A stretch of DNA of 64,000 nucleotides from JBHIKY01 sp042139015 (GTDB lineage: Bacteria > Bacillota > Bacilli > Bacillales > Marinococcaceae): the NCBI RefSeq assembly GCF_042139015.1, contig NZ_JBHIKY010000012.1, positions 57,561 through 121,560 on the forward strand, given 5' to 3'. The translations under genes were made by a program, and so were the position numbers. Positions 6,966-15,273 of the stretch are shown here, one piece after another (position 1 is the stretch's first letter; every line of letters starts with the position of its first letter). The notes beneath the pieces were generated by a model. It had not been told where the DNA came from. It did not search any database and worked only from the letters and a program-made list of their open reading frames with translations.

Positions 6966-8615
6966 ATGGATTTTCACAGGAGGAGGTCGGAGAAAGCGGA
7001 ACTATTTTCCTCTTACAATGTCATCTGGAGCTGGGTCATTTCGGGATTTTTCCTCTCTGTGATCAGTTGTATTTTTGGATTTTATGTGGTGCAGCGCCTG
7101 TCGCACTACCGTTTTTTGTACTCCGTGATTGTCGGCGGTGCACTCTGGCTCGTCCAGCTTTTCATTGTTTTGTCCCTTCATGCCCCGATGTCGCTTTCTG
7201 CCTCCTATTTTTTTGCCACGGCCTTCTTTTGTATTTTTGGTGCTCATATCTGTTTATCCACCGCTTTTAAAGAAAATGTTACGACCTCGCGCTATTTCTT
7301 AAGCGGCATCGGAATTGTTTTTTCCATTCTCGGGGTTGGTTATCTTGGTTTCTCCATTGCTTTCAGCTCCGTTCTGCAATGGAAGCCTTCACTGGTGACA
7401 CTTGCGGTTTTAATTACGGCCGCGATTGCTTTTTTTATGCTTCGTTTCCTTCTTCAGCTCCGTGCGGAACGCAATAATCTCGCGACCAATCACTGGCTCT
7501 GGATCGGGGGCACGTGCTCCGGCATTACGCTGGCCGGCATTCCTTGCATCGTCATGATTTCCCTTTTGGAAAACAGTATTATTTCCATGAATGGCGGGAT
7601 TACCCACTTTATTTTTCCGTTTACTATAATACTTGGCGCTGCCCTATTACTGAGTTTTGTGCCGGATTTGTTCGCAGAGGCCCGCCACAGCTTTCATCTC
7701 AATAAATTACTTGAAAATGAAGTAATGTACCGGTCGCTGTTTGACCATAATCCGGATGCGGTGTTTGAAGTGGATGAGGACGGCTGTTTTACGAATGTCA
7801 ATAAAGGAGCTGAGATACTTACCGGCTTTACGGAAAAAGAATTATTAGAGAAGCATTTCACTTATTTATTTTCCCCGGAGGACAAGGACGAGGCGAAAAA
7901 GCGGTTTCAACGGAATTTATCCGGGCATCCGGATGAGCATTTTACGAAGGTCACGGTGAAGGAAGGAATGGAATTGGACCTGCGCATTACGGCAGTCCCG
8001 ATTGTGATTCGGGGAAAGGTGAAAGGGCTGTATGCGATCGCAAAGAATATTTCCGGAGAAAAAGAAAATGCGCGGCGCATTCATTATATGGCGTATCACG
8101 ATGCGCTGACCGGCCTGGGTAACCGGCGCTCGATGTTTGAACAGATGGAAGTGCTGGAGAATGAAGGGGCGCTGTATTGTCTTGTGTTAATCGATTTTGA
8201 CCGCTTTAAACGGGCGAATGATCTGTACGGTCATCCGTTCGGAGATAAGCTGCTGAAGGAAACGGCAGAGCGGCTGCAGCAGCTGCTTCGGGATAGAGAG
8301 GGAGCGGCATACCGGTTCGGGGGAGATGAATTTGCCATCTTGTTAACAGAAGCAGAACGCGAAGGACGGTCGTTTGATGAAGAGCTGCTGGCGTCGTTTC
8401 AGAATCCGCTTTCTGTCGATGGCCGCACCTATATGCTGACACCGAGCGCCGGGGTGGCATGCTACCCTCGTGACGGAGCAGAAGCTGAATTGATTCTTCA
8501 TTATGCCGACCTTGCCCTTTATTATGTAAAAGAAAATGGCAGAAACGGCATCCACCATTTTCAGCCCGCGATGAAAGAGGAGGCTATTGTCCAGGGCCGG
8601 ACGAAAAGCCGGTAG
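6966..8615 (+). CDS. Membrane diguanylate cyclase (integral membrane sensor-PAS-GGDEF)
   Basis: The protein probably makes cyclic di-GMP from two GTP at the membrane. The first ~235 residues form about seven hydrophobic helices resembling a MHYT-type sensor, although no MHYT motif is visible. A PAS domain follows (LFDHNPDAVFEVDEDG, about 250-365) and then a GGDEF domain with an intact GGDEF active site and the DALTGLGNRR and DFDRFKRANDLYGH motifs. The RxxD inhibitory site upstream of GGDEF is absent, so product inhibition is probably lacking. The start is uncertain: a perfect ribosome site AGGAGGAGGT at 6978 lies inside this frame with no in-frame ATG/GTG/TTG behind it, and the upstream ATG at 6945 overlaps a likely -10. 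It is transcribed opposite to its neighbours. Confidence 0.85.
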   Translation: MDFHRRRSEKAELFSSYNVIWSWVISGFFLSVISCIFGFYVVQRLSHYRFLYSVIVGGALWLVQLFIVLSLHAPMSLSASYFFATAFFCIFGAHICLSTAFKENVTTSRYFLSGIGIVFSILGVGYLGFSIAFSSVLQWKPSLVTLAVLITAAIAFFMLRFLLQLRAERNNLATNHWLWIGGTCSGITLAGIPCIVMISLLENSIISMNGGITHFIFPFTIILGAALLLSFVPDLFAEARHSFHLNKLLENEVMYRSLFDHNPDAVFEVDEDGCFTNVNKGAEILTGFTEKELLEKHFTYLFSPEDKDEAKKRFQRNLSGHPDEHFTKVTVKEGMELDLRITAVPIVIRGKVKGLYAIAKNISGEKENARRIHYMAYHDALTGLGNRRSMFEQMEVLENEGALYCLVLIDFDRFKRANDLYGHPFGDKLLKETAERLQQLLRDREGAAYRFGGDEFAILLTEAEREGRSFDEELLASFQNPLSVDGRTYMLTPSAGVACYPRDGAEAELILHYADLALYYVKENGRNGIHHFQPAMKEEAIVQGRTKSR

Positions 8616-8650
8616 AAAGATTGCATCGGGTCTCGCGCTTTTACTACCCA

Positions 8651-9319
8651 TCAATGAAAAGGAGCGGTTTTGCCGTTATCGCTTCGGATCGCTTCCATCA
8701 GTCCGCCGAGCGTCTCTTTGCCGCGTCCGTTCATGTGGGAAAGCAGCTCCACGAATAAGTGAGCGGTCGTCAGCGCATCCCCGAGTGCGGTGTGACGCTC
8801 AAACATTTTCGAGCCAAACTGCCTCGCATAATGGGACAGGTCACGCATGTCCCACGACGGGTTTAAATAGCCGATCATATCAAGCGTATCGATGGAGATC
8901 GGTTCTTCAAACGTATATTTCCAGCGCTGCAGCTCTTTTTTAAGGACGAGCTCATCAAAGGCAAGGTAGTGGCCGACCCAGCCGCAGCTTTCATTTTCTT
9001 CAATGAAAGCAAAAAGGTCTTCAATCGCATCAAGCGCATGAGGCGCTTTTTTTACCATTTCCTGTCGAATGCCGGTGAGGTTTGTTATTTCCCGGGGAAT
9101 ATCGCGGTTCGGATTGACGTACGTATGATAGGTGCGGTCCGTTACTTCGAGGCCTTCTACCTGCACGGCACCGATTTCAATCAAACGATCCCTGCTTCCG
9201 ATCGCAAAGCCTGTCGTTTCCGTATCGTACACAGTAAAGCTCATTTCCTTTAATGGTGTGTTCAGCGGCATCTGGTTATTAAGCTGGTAATGGAGACTCT
9301 TCTTTTTCCAAAACATCAT
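8651..9319 (-). CDS. DnaQ-like 3'-5' exonuclease (DEDDh family)
   Basis: This 222-residue protein has the exonuclease fold of DNA polymerase III epsilon: motif I TVYDTETTGF (metal-binding Asp/Glu), motif II around GHYLAFD, and motif III H-TALGDA, giving the DEDDh set. It is a stand-alone enzyme without a polymerase domain. It lies 16 bp after the DUF294 gene and is the last gene of a four-gene unit with a Na+/solute symporter. The same neighbourhood (DUF4212, symporter, DUF294, exonuclease) recurs in other bacteria, but the substrate and the link to transport are unknown. Confidence 0.85.
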   Translation of the reverse strand: MMFWKKKSLHYQLNNQMPLNTPLKEMSFTVYDTETTGFAIGSRDRLIEIGAVQVEGLEVTDRTYHTYVNPNRDIPREITNLTGIRQEMVKKAPHALDAIEDLFAFIEENESCGWVGHYLAFDELVLKKELQRWKYTFEEPISIDTLDMIGYLNPSWDMRDLSHYARQFGSKMFERHTALGDALTTAHLFVELLSHMNGRGKETLGGLMEAIRSDNGKTAPFH

Positions 9320-9335
9320 GGCTGTTCCCGCTCCT

Positions 9336-11273
9336 TTAGCTCATCATTCCGTAAGCACTCACCGCTTTATTCTGAAGAGCCCGTACCGTCTTCAATGCGA
9401 TCATCAGCTCTTCCTTGTCGCGGGATCTCATCTGTGTGAATTTAATTTCACTCGTATTCTGTTCTCCTCTTGTGTAACGATTCCATGATTGCTCGACCCT
9501 GATTTTTAAAATAATTTCATAAGCGAAGGTAAGGTCATCCATAAAGCTTTCTGTGATTACACCGTTTTCCTTTAACTCTTCTGCCATTTCAAGAGGCGTT
9601 CCGCCATAAATTCCGGAATGAGCAGCGAGAATCTGCAGGGAATGGTGAAAAGGGAACAGGGCGTGCTTTTTTATATCGATTCCCTCTTTTTTCACACGGA
9701 ACAACGCGCGGATTGGATGGTCCAGCGTAGGCACCGGTGAATTTTTTTCCTGTTCTGCCGCCCGGAATAAGAAGATCCGCGACTTTTCGAACTGAGTGCG
9801 GACCATATCCACGAAACTGTCCTTTAACTCCTCGTCTCCGCAAAGAAAACGGAAGGCAAGAAAATTGTGGCCAAGCAGGATGTTATCGTTGGTGGCACGG
9901 AGTCCCCACGTCCGCAGGCGCTCGCTCCAATGGGTAATCGTTCCTCTCCAGTTGGTTTCACTTGCCATCATGTTGCCGTCACAGCGTTTATAGCCGGCGC
10001 GCTCAAGCCAGAGCACGATTTCATTGCCGAGCGCCCGGAAATAACTTTCTGCCTTTTCCCTGTCCTCTTCCCTGTCAGGGTCGCCGTAAACGAGAAAGTG
10101 ATCCTGGTCGGTGAGCATGAACTGCTCGGCTCTTCCACCGCTTCCCATTAAGAAAAAGGCGTAAGGGAGCGGAGGGGGGCCGTATTTTTCCCGGACCTTT
10201 TCCTCAGCAAGATCGACACAGTGCCGCATCAGCCGGTCGTACAGTTTCGTGACGATCTCAAGCGTGTGCCTTGTCGGAATGTCGTCATGTAGAAGATTGG
10301 CGAGGATGTCATAAATCGCGTTTTTAACGTCCGGAAGGGTGCTTTCATCAGACCCCTCAATTTCGTGGAGTACGTCAAACTTCCCGCGATTTTTCTTTTT
10401 AAGGAGATCCGACAGCGTGACCATCCCGACAACCCGGCCGGGCCGGTATTCATCAACGACCGGCAGATGCTTGACGCCGTTCAATAAAATCGTTGCCATC
10501 GCTTCATAATAGTATTCGTTTTTCGTGATCGTAAATGGTTTGTCGGTCATGACCGCCTCGGCGCTCCCACTTTCGGAAGTTCCGGCTGCGACCACGCGCT
10601 GCACGAGGTCTTTTTCCGTAATAATACCGGCAAGCGAGCCATCCTCGTTAACGACGACGACTGAGCTGGAATTTCGTTCGACCATGATGCCTGCCACATC
10701 CTGGACTGGTGAGTCTCTGTCTATCAGTACAGGCGGCGAGGTCATGAAATCCTGGACGCGCTGGATAAAGGGATCGCTTTCGCCCCACTGACTGGCCAGA
10801 TGAACCTGCTCGGCGAGAGAAGCATAAATGTCGCGGAGACGGACGGCCACATGGCGGAGAACGTAATCTCTGACTTCCTCCTGGTGCCAGCGTGCTTCCA
10901 TTACTTCATAAGGCACATGCAGGCAGACAGCTTCCTCGACGGCGCGCACCTCCACGGTATAGGAATGCTCATGGTGGGACGGTTCCCCGAGAAAATCTGC
11001 AAGACTGGAAAATCCGATTATTTCCCCGGCCTCCAGCACTTCCAGCACCTCATGATCGCGGTTTTTGTCTGCAAGCACATATACCTCTGTCACCCCTTTT
11101 AATATAAGGAGAAGACCATTGCGCGGACTCTGCGAGTAGAGAAGCCGTTCTTTTTTCTTATAGGTTTTTACTGTGCACTTTTTTAATAAATCACCAAATT
11201 CAGCGGCAGTTGCGCCGCTGAATAATGGGTGATTTTTGATCTGCTGTTCGTACTGCTTACTTTCCTGTTCCAT
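9336..11273 (-). CDS. cNMP-binding/CBS/DUF294 putative nucleotidyltransferase
   Basis: The 645-residue protein is modular. Residues ~10-150 form a cyclic-nucleotide-binding-like domain, ~175-295 hold a pair of CBS domains, ~320-460 a DUF294 nucleotidyltransferase-like domain with GSGGRAEQ at 377-384 and TDQD at 388-391, and the rest is the DUF294 C-terminal helical domain. The GSxxR...DxD layout resembles GlnD-type nucleotidyltransferases, suggesting transfer of a nucleotide to a protein or small molecule in response to nucleotide binding; this is inference. Its first 17 bp overlap the 3' end of the symporter gene, which implies translational coupling and a regulatory role for that transporter. 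Confidence 0.85.
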   Translation of the reverse strand: MEQESKQYEQQIKNHPLFSGATAAEFGDLLKKCTVKTYKKKERLLYSQSPRNGLLLILKGVTEVYVLADKNRDHEVLEVLEAGEIIGFSSLADFLGEPSHHEHSYTVEVRAVEEAVCLHVPYEVMEARWHQEEVRDYVLRHVAVRLRDIYASLAEQVHLASQWGESDPFIQRVQDFMTSPPVLIDRDSPVQDVAGIMVERNSSSVVVVNEDGSLAGIITEKDLVQRVVAAGTSESGSAEAVMTDKPFTITKNEYYYEAMATILLNGVKHLPVVDEYRPGRVVGMVTLSDLLKKKNRGKFDVLHEIEGSDESTLPDVKNAIYDILANLLHDDIPTRHTLEIVTKLYDRLMRHCVDLAEEKVREKYGPPPLPYAFFLMGSGGRAEQFMLTDQDHFLVYGDPDREEDREKAESYFRALGNEIVLWLERAGYKRCDGNMMASETNWRGTITHWSERLRTWGLRATNDNILLGHNFLAFRFLCGDEELKDSFVDMVRTQFEKSRIFLFRAAEQEKNSPVPTLDHPIRALFRVKKEGIDIKKHALFPFHHSLQILAAHSGIYGGTPLEMAEELKENGVITESFMDDLTFAYEIILKIRVEQSWNRYTRGEQNTSEIKFTQMRSRDKEELMIALKTVRALQNKAVSAYGMMS

Positions 11274-12918
11274 CGTTCATCCATACCTCGCCATCTTTGT
11301 ACGTCATTTGTTCTGGATAGCGTAAGTCTGTAACATCGTCCTGCAGATGCTGCGCCGGCGGCGGTGTCATTTTCGATACAATCACGCAGGTTAAGAAGTT
11401 CAGTGGAACCCCGATAAGTCCTGCCCCTGTATCTTGAATTCCAAATAAGCTGATGCCGCTGAGCGCGAGAAAAATGTAACCGAGCGTACAACCGAGACCA
11501 ACAAGCATACCTGCGACCGCGCCCTGTTTATTCATGCGCTTCCACCAGACACCGAGGAATAATACTGGGAAGAAGGTACCTCCGGCAAGAGCAAATGCCC
11601 AGGCAACTATCTGGGTGATAACCCCCGGCGGATCCAGCGCCACGAGTCCGGCAACAATTGTTGCGATGACAATGGAAATCCGGCCGGCATTCAAACGTTT
11701 CTTGTCTGTAGCGTCCGGCTTTAACAAGCGGTAATAAATATCATGAGCGAACGATGACGAAATCGTAATCAGCAGTCCGCCTGCGGTCGATAACGCGGCA
11801 GCCATCGCACCGGCAGCTGTCAGACCAATGACGAACATGCCGAGGTTAGCAATTTCCGGGGTCGCCATCACGACCATATCATTGCCGACTGTCATCTCTG
11901 TCCAGTCGAGTACCCCGTCGCCATCAGTGTCCGCAAGCTCGAGCAGTCCTGTATTTACCCAGGAATTTATCCAATTGGGCAGCTCGTCCATCGGCTGGCC
12001 GGCTACCTGTGTCATTAAAATAAACCGGGAAAATGCTGCATAGGCTGGCGCGGACAGATAAAGCAGTCCGATAAACAAGAGAGCCCATGCCCCGCTCCAG
12101 CGTGCTGCTTTCATTGTCGCTACTGTATAAAAGCGGACAATAACGTGCGGAAGGGCGGACGTTCCGACCATGAGTGTAAACAGAAGGGCGATAAACTGCG
12201 ATTTATCACTTTCTGCAAACGGTGCAAAGTACTCCGATAATCCAAGCTCTCGATCAATGGCTCCTATCTCATCGACTACATTTCCGTACGTGAGCCATGG
12301 CAGTGCATTTCCTGTAACCTGAAATGACATAAACACAATGGGAATAATATAGGCGATAATTAAAATAATGTACTGAGCTACCTGGGTCCAGGTGACCCCT
12401 TTCATCCCGCCGAGTGTGGCGTAGATCGCAATGATAACAACCCCGATCATCGTCCCATATGTAGCTGGGATGCTGAAAAGCCGCCCTATGACGACGCCGG
12501 AACCGGAGAGCTGTCCAATAATGTAAGTAAAGCTGATAATGATCGTTGCAATCGCGGCAATAAGACGGGCCACGTTGCTGTCGAACCGGTCACCGATAAA
12601 TTCCGGAACCGTAAAGCGTCCGTATTTCCGAAGCTGTGGCGCCAGTAAGAACGTCAGCAGCAAATAACCGCCGGTCCACCCCATAATGTAGGCGAGACCA
12701 TCGTAGCCGAGGGCAAGTACGGTACCGGCCATCCCGATAAAGGACGCGGCACTCATCCAGTCCCCGCCGATCGCCATCCCGTTCCAGATTGGCGGAATAC
12801 CACGGCTGGCTACATAAAAATCGGAAGTAACCTTTGCTCTGTTATACGCAGCAATGAAAATGTATAGAGCGAAGGTTGCTGCTATGAGCCCAACCGATAC
12901 AAGTGTTTGTAAATCCAA
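11257..12918 (-). CDS. Sodium/solute symporter, VC_2705 subfamily (acetate permease-like)
   Basis: This 553-residue member of the SSS family has about 13-14 hydrophobic helices. The N-terminus, the GMAIGGDWMSAASFIGMAG segment (about 48-66) and the long DTDGDGVLDWTEM extracellular loop are typical of the subfamily that pairs with a DUF4212 small subunit. The probable substrate is a short organic acid such as acetate, driven by Na+. The stop codon lies inside the start of the DUF294 gene. The DUF4212 gene precedes it and a perfect cre box lies just upstream of that gene, so CcpA repression by sugars is likely. Confidence 0.9.
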   Translation of the reverse strand: MDLQTLVSVGLIAATFALYIFIAAYNRAKVTSDFYVASRGIPPIWNGMAIGGDWMSAASFIGMAGTVLALGYDGLAYIMGWTGGYLLLTFLLAPQLRKYGRFTVPEFIGDRFDSNVARLIAAIATIIISFTYIIGQLSGSGVVIGRLFSIPATYGTMIGVVIIAIYATLGGMKGVTWTQVAQYIILIIAYIIPIVFMSFQVTGNALPWLTYGNVVDEIGAIDRELGLSEYFAPFAESDKSQFIALLFTLMVGTSALPHVIVRFYTVATMKAARWSGAWALLFIGLLYLSAPAYAAFSRFILMTQVAGQPMDELPNWINSWVNTGLLELADTDGDGVLDWTEMTVGNDMVVMATPEIANLGMFVIGLTAAGAMAAALSTAGGLLITISSSFAHDIYYRLLKPDATDKKRLNAGRISIVIATIVAGLVALDPPGVITQIVAWAFALAGGTFFPVLFLGVWWKRMNKQGAVAGMLVGLGCTLGYIFLALSGISLFGIQDTGAGLIGVPLNFLTCVIVSKMTPPPAQHLQDDVTDLRYPEQMTYKDGEVWMNDGTGK

Positions 12919-12983
12919 GGAAATCTCCTCCCTGCTATTTATTCTGTAACAATGTTTACTAGATAGAAATCATATTGACTGCC

Positions 12984-13286
12984 TTAATGATCAGCTGTTT
13001 TCCCTCCACTGATTCTCGAATTGGCCTCATCGTCAATGCCAAATTTCTTATCGATCTTGTCACTGAGAATGGCGTTTAGGAACAAGCAGATGATAAAGAC
13101 GACAACTGCACCCTGCGAGCCCATGTAATAATGAAATTCAACTCCCATAAACTTAAATTGCGAGAAAAATTCAGCAAAAGCCACGACTCCAAAGGAAACG
13201 AGAAATCCAATCGAAAGAAAAATGACAATTAAACGGGTCCTTGCTTTGAAATATGCGTCAGCTGTTGCTTTGTCCACCTTTTTCAC
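12984..13286 (-). CDS. DUF4212 small subunit of the sodium/solute symporter
   Basis: The protein has two hydrophobic helices (RLIVIFLSIGFLVSFGV and the GSQGAVVVFIICLFL segment) and the FMGVEFHYYMGSQG motif typical of DUF4212 (VC_2706-like) partners of SSS symporters. I place the start at GTG 13286 because GGAGGTG lies 9 bp upstream; the ATG at 13304 overlaps that ribosome site and one at 13322 lacks a site. It is followed 65 bp later by the symporter gene. Confidence 0.85.
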   Translation of the reverse strand: MKKVDKATADAYFKARTRLIVIFLSIGFLVSFGVVAFAEFFSQFKFMGVEFHYYMGSQGAVVVFIICLFLNAILSDKIDKKFGIDDEANSRISGGKTADH

Positions 13287-13378
13287 AGTATCATTCACCT
13301 CCATAAATATTGAACGGAACAATGTTCATGTCATGAAGCGGTTCTGAATCCGGACTCACCTCCTTGACGAAGTACATT

Positions 13379-13393
13379 TTGAAATCGCTTTCA
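13379..13393 (-). promoter_or_regulatory. cre box (CcpA operator), perfect consensus
   Basis: TTGAAATCGCTTTCA matches the cre consensus WTGNAANCGNWNNCW at all 15 positions. It abuts the -10 of the candidate promoter at 13394-13422 and lies 93 bp before the DUF4212 start codon, a position expected to block transcription initiation. Confidence 0.75.
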
Positions 13394-13422
13394 AAAATAA
13401 TTTGAAAGAACAGGCTTGTCAG
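13394..13422 (-). promoter_or_regulatory. Candidate sigma-A promoter of the symporter module
   Basis: On the minus strand, CTGACA (13417-13422), a 17-bp spacer and TATTTT (13394-13399). The -35 overlaps the stop codon of the upstream zinc-ribbon gene. The cre box starts at the next base. Confidence 0.5.
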
Positions 13423-13691
13423 TTATGTGACAAGTCCGGCCGGGCGCGGTACTCCATCTGCTTACAATCCTTGCATATCTTCACCGGCGCTTTTTTTCCG
13501 GCGAGAATAATATTCATTAAAATGATTCCCGGAGTAAACAAATAAAAAACCGAATGGAACAAAAAGCCGAGAAGCACTGCTGTAACGAGCGGAAGGCTCG
13601 ACATGAAAAAGACGTAACGCCATTTTGTCATCAGGACGACGTTTCTGCTTCCACAGCTGTTGCAGGTGAATCCGGCTGATGTGTCTGCCAT
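13419..13691 (-). CDS. Small membrane protein with zinc-ribbon cysteine pairs
   Basis: The 90-residue protein starts with FTCNSCGSRNVV and ends with KICKDCKQMEY, giving two CxxC pairs that bracket two hydrophobic helices (about 27-46 and 50-66). The cysteines could bind zinc on the cytoplasmic side. A ribosome site AAAGGAG lies 9 bp before the ATG. It lies between the 60-residue membrane gene and the DUF4212 gene, under the upstream cre box. I do not recognise a named family. Confidence 0.65.
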   Translation of the reverse strand: MADTSAGFTCNSCGSRNVVLMTKWRYVFFMSSLPLVTAVLLGFLFHSVFYLFTPGIILMNIILAGKKAPVKICKDCKQMEYRARPDLSHN

Positions 13692-13715
13692 GAGGAGCTC
13701 TCCTTTGACGTGTAC

Positions 13716-13898
13716 TTATTTCAGACTGAATACGAACTGCACGGTTTCCCAGAACGGGAGCGGCACCATGGCCATCGCAATTACCATATACACCGCCATC
13801 GCAGCAAACGGCGACAGCAGAAAGAGCGGCTTCTTATACTTGATCGTAATAAAAATTCCGGCAGCAGCCATGACCCAGAAAATGATTAATGCTGTCAT
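13716..13898 (-). CDS. Small two-helix membrane protein
   Basis: A 60-residue hydrophobic protein (helices about 3-19 and 27-48) with a TIKYKKPLF loop. The start ATG at 13898 is chosen because AGGAGG lies 8 bp upstream; the ATG at 13904 is only 2 bp from it. It is the first gene after a perfect cre box and lies 24 bp before the zinc-ribbon gene, so it is probably co-transcribed with it. Function unknown. Confidence 0.55.
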   Translation of the reverse strand: MTALIIFWVMAAAGIFITIKYKKPLFLLSPFAAMAVYMVIAMAMVPLPFWETVQFVFSLK

Positions 13899-13945
13899 AT
13901 GCATTCCCTCCTGATTGATCAGACCGGCTCGTCGGTCTCTACCTA

Positions 13946-13960
13946 AGATAACGTTTACAT
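13946..13960 (-). promoter_or_regulatory. Second perfect cre box
   Basis: ATGTAAACGTTATCT on the minus strand fits WTGNAANCGNWNNCW at all 15 positions. It overlaps the -10 hexamer of the candidate promoter (TTATCT, 13946-13951), consistent with CcpA repression. Confidence 0.7.
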
Positions 13961-13974
13961 GACCAATAAATCAA
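13946..13974 (-). promoter_or_regulatory. Candidate sigma-A promoter overlapped by cre
   Basis: TTGATT (13969-13974), 17-bp spacer, TTATCT (13946-13951) on the minus strand, about 48 bp before the ATG of the 60-residue membrane protein. Confidence 0.4.
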
Positions 13975-14127
13975 GTGAAAATTAATTAGGGTTTCAAAGT
14001 TTGTACTAATAACTGTTTAAGTTTCATCTGAGCATTTATGACTATTGTTATAATACACATTATTTCAAATCTTCTGATACACCGTCAACCGATATGGGTA
14101 AATAATTTAAAATAATTCTTTTTTAGC

Positions 14128-14145
14128 TGTGGATATTGTGGATAA
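14128..14145 (-). promoter_or_regulatory. Two adjacent DnaA boxes downstream of spoIIQ
   Basis: TGTGGATAT (14128-14136, one mismatch) and TGTGGATAA (14137-14145, perfect) lie head to tail with no gap, 85-100 bp beyond the spoIIQ stop. The perfect form is the reverse complement of the DnaA box TTATCCACA. Confidence 0.5.
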
Positions 14146-14185
14146 CTGCAGAACAGCAGGGTTAATGCAGGGATATGGTGAACGC

Positions 14186-14223
14186 AAAAAAACAGCCCCT
14201 CTATTTCCAGATAAGGGCTGTTT
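14186..14223 (-). terminator. Intrinsic terminator of spoIIQ
   Basis: AACAGCCC...GGGGCTGTT hairpin followed on the minus strand by a T run (GTTTTTTT), 8 bp after the spoIIQ stop. Confidence 0.85.
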
Positions 14224-14230
14224 ATGGTAA

Positions 14231-15160
14231 TTATTCGTTATCTTTCTTGTCTTTCTGGTCTTCCTGGTCTTCCTGGTCTTCCTTCTCATCTTCAGACTTG
14301 GAATCTTCGTCTGCAGCGTCTTCGTCAGCTGTTTCACCTTTATCTTCGCCTTCTTCGCTTTCATCGCCGTCCATAATTGGGAATTCTCCAAGAGAGGATT
14401 CCTCTTCAGATGGCTCTTCCGCAGCTTCCTTCTGCTGGGCGCGGAGATCTTCAAGCTTTTGATGGAACGCATCAGACGGATTTAACGGCTCTCCGTCAAG
14501 TCTTACTTCAAAATGGGCATGAACACCTGCGTCTTTGTTATAAAGGTTGCGTGCTGCTTCTCCGATAACAGAGTCTTGAGTCACGGTGTCGCCTTCTTCC
14601 ACCTGCAGCTTTTCGAGACTGCTGTAGGAGGTCACCAGATCATTTTCATGCTTCACATCGACAACATAACCGAGTACTTCATCTTTTTCAGCCTTGACTA
14701 CTTCACCTGTAGCTGCTGCAGTTACTTCGAATGCTTCCCCATCCGGCTGCGCCAGATCGATACCTTTGTTTTGGTAGTACATATTATTATAGTATACGAG
14801 AGCATCCTGCTGTTCTTCTGCTGTGGCGTCATGGTCGTAGTAATACCCGATAATCTCTACGCTCTCTTCATCGGCGACAGGCATTTGCAGTGATTCATTT
14901 TGTCCGGCGGTACGGATAGCATCCTCATTTTCATTTCCTTGGCCAGCGTCTTCGTTATATTCTCCATCCATTGGGATCCCATCTTCAGCCTGGTCAGTTC
15001 CGGACGGACTTTGAATGGCAAAATACGTTCCGAGAATTACTGCACAAGCGGATAGATAAGCTGCAGGCCAGAACCATTTTTTCCTGACAACCTGATCCCA
15101 TTTGCTGCCGCCGCTGCGAGTTTCACGGTCAGCAGATTTTTGTTTTTCTTCATCTTTCAT
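14231..15160 (-). CDS. spoIIQ: Stage II sporulation protein Q (SpoIIQ, LytM-like)
   Basis: SpoIIQ is made in the forespore, crosses its membrane once and binds SpoIIIAH of the mother cell to form the engulfment zipper and feeding-tube channel. The 309-residue protein has a transmembrane helix at ~31-49 and an M23/LytM domain at ~125-230. The first zinc ligand His of HxGxD is replaced by Asn (N131-K-G-I-D135), while H214-A-H216 remains, so endopeptidase activity is probably lost, as in B. subtilis where that ligand is also missing. The last ~70 residues are an extremely acidic Glu/Asp/Lys tail. A sigma-F type promoter precedes it. It lies downstream of spoIID. Confidence 0.92.
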   Translation of the reverse strand: MKDEEKQKSADRETRSGGSKWDQVVRKKWFWPAAYLSACAVILGTYFAIQSPSGTDQAEDGIPMDGEYNEDAGQGNENEDAIRTAGQNESLQMPVADEESVEIIGYYYDHDATAEEQQDALVYYNNMYYQNKGIDLAQPDGEAFEVTAAATGEVVKAEKDEVLGYVVDVKHENDLVTSYSSLEKLQVEEGDTVTQDSVIGEAARNLYNKDAGVHAHFEVRLDGEPLNPSDAFHQKLEDLRAQQKEAAEEPSEEESSLGEFPIMDGDESEEGEDKGETADEDAADEDSKSEDEKEDQEDQEDQKDKKDNE

Positions 15161-15181
15161 TTGATCATCACCTCAGCACCC

Positions 15182-15210
15182 ATTTTGATCAGGTGAGAGG
15201 AAAAATATAC
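15182..15210 (-). promoter_or_regulatory. Sigma-F promoter of spoIIQ
   Basis: On the minus strand GTATA (15206-15210), a 15-bp spacer and GATCAAAAT (15182-15190) match the sigma-F consensus (GTATA, GGNNANANT) with one mismatch. It lies 22 bp before the start codon. Confidence 0.65.
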
Positions 15211-15273
15211 CTTCTTCTGAAAAATTTTCTTAAATTATCAGAAAAAAATATCTATTTGGCTTTGTGCGGCCGG

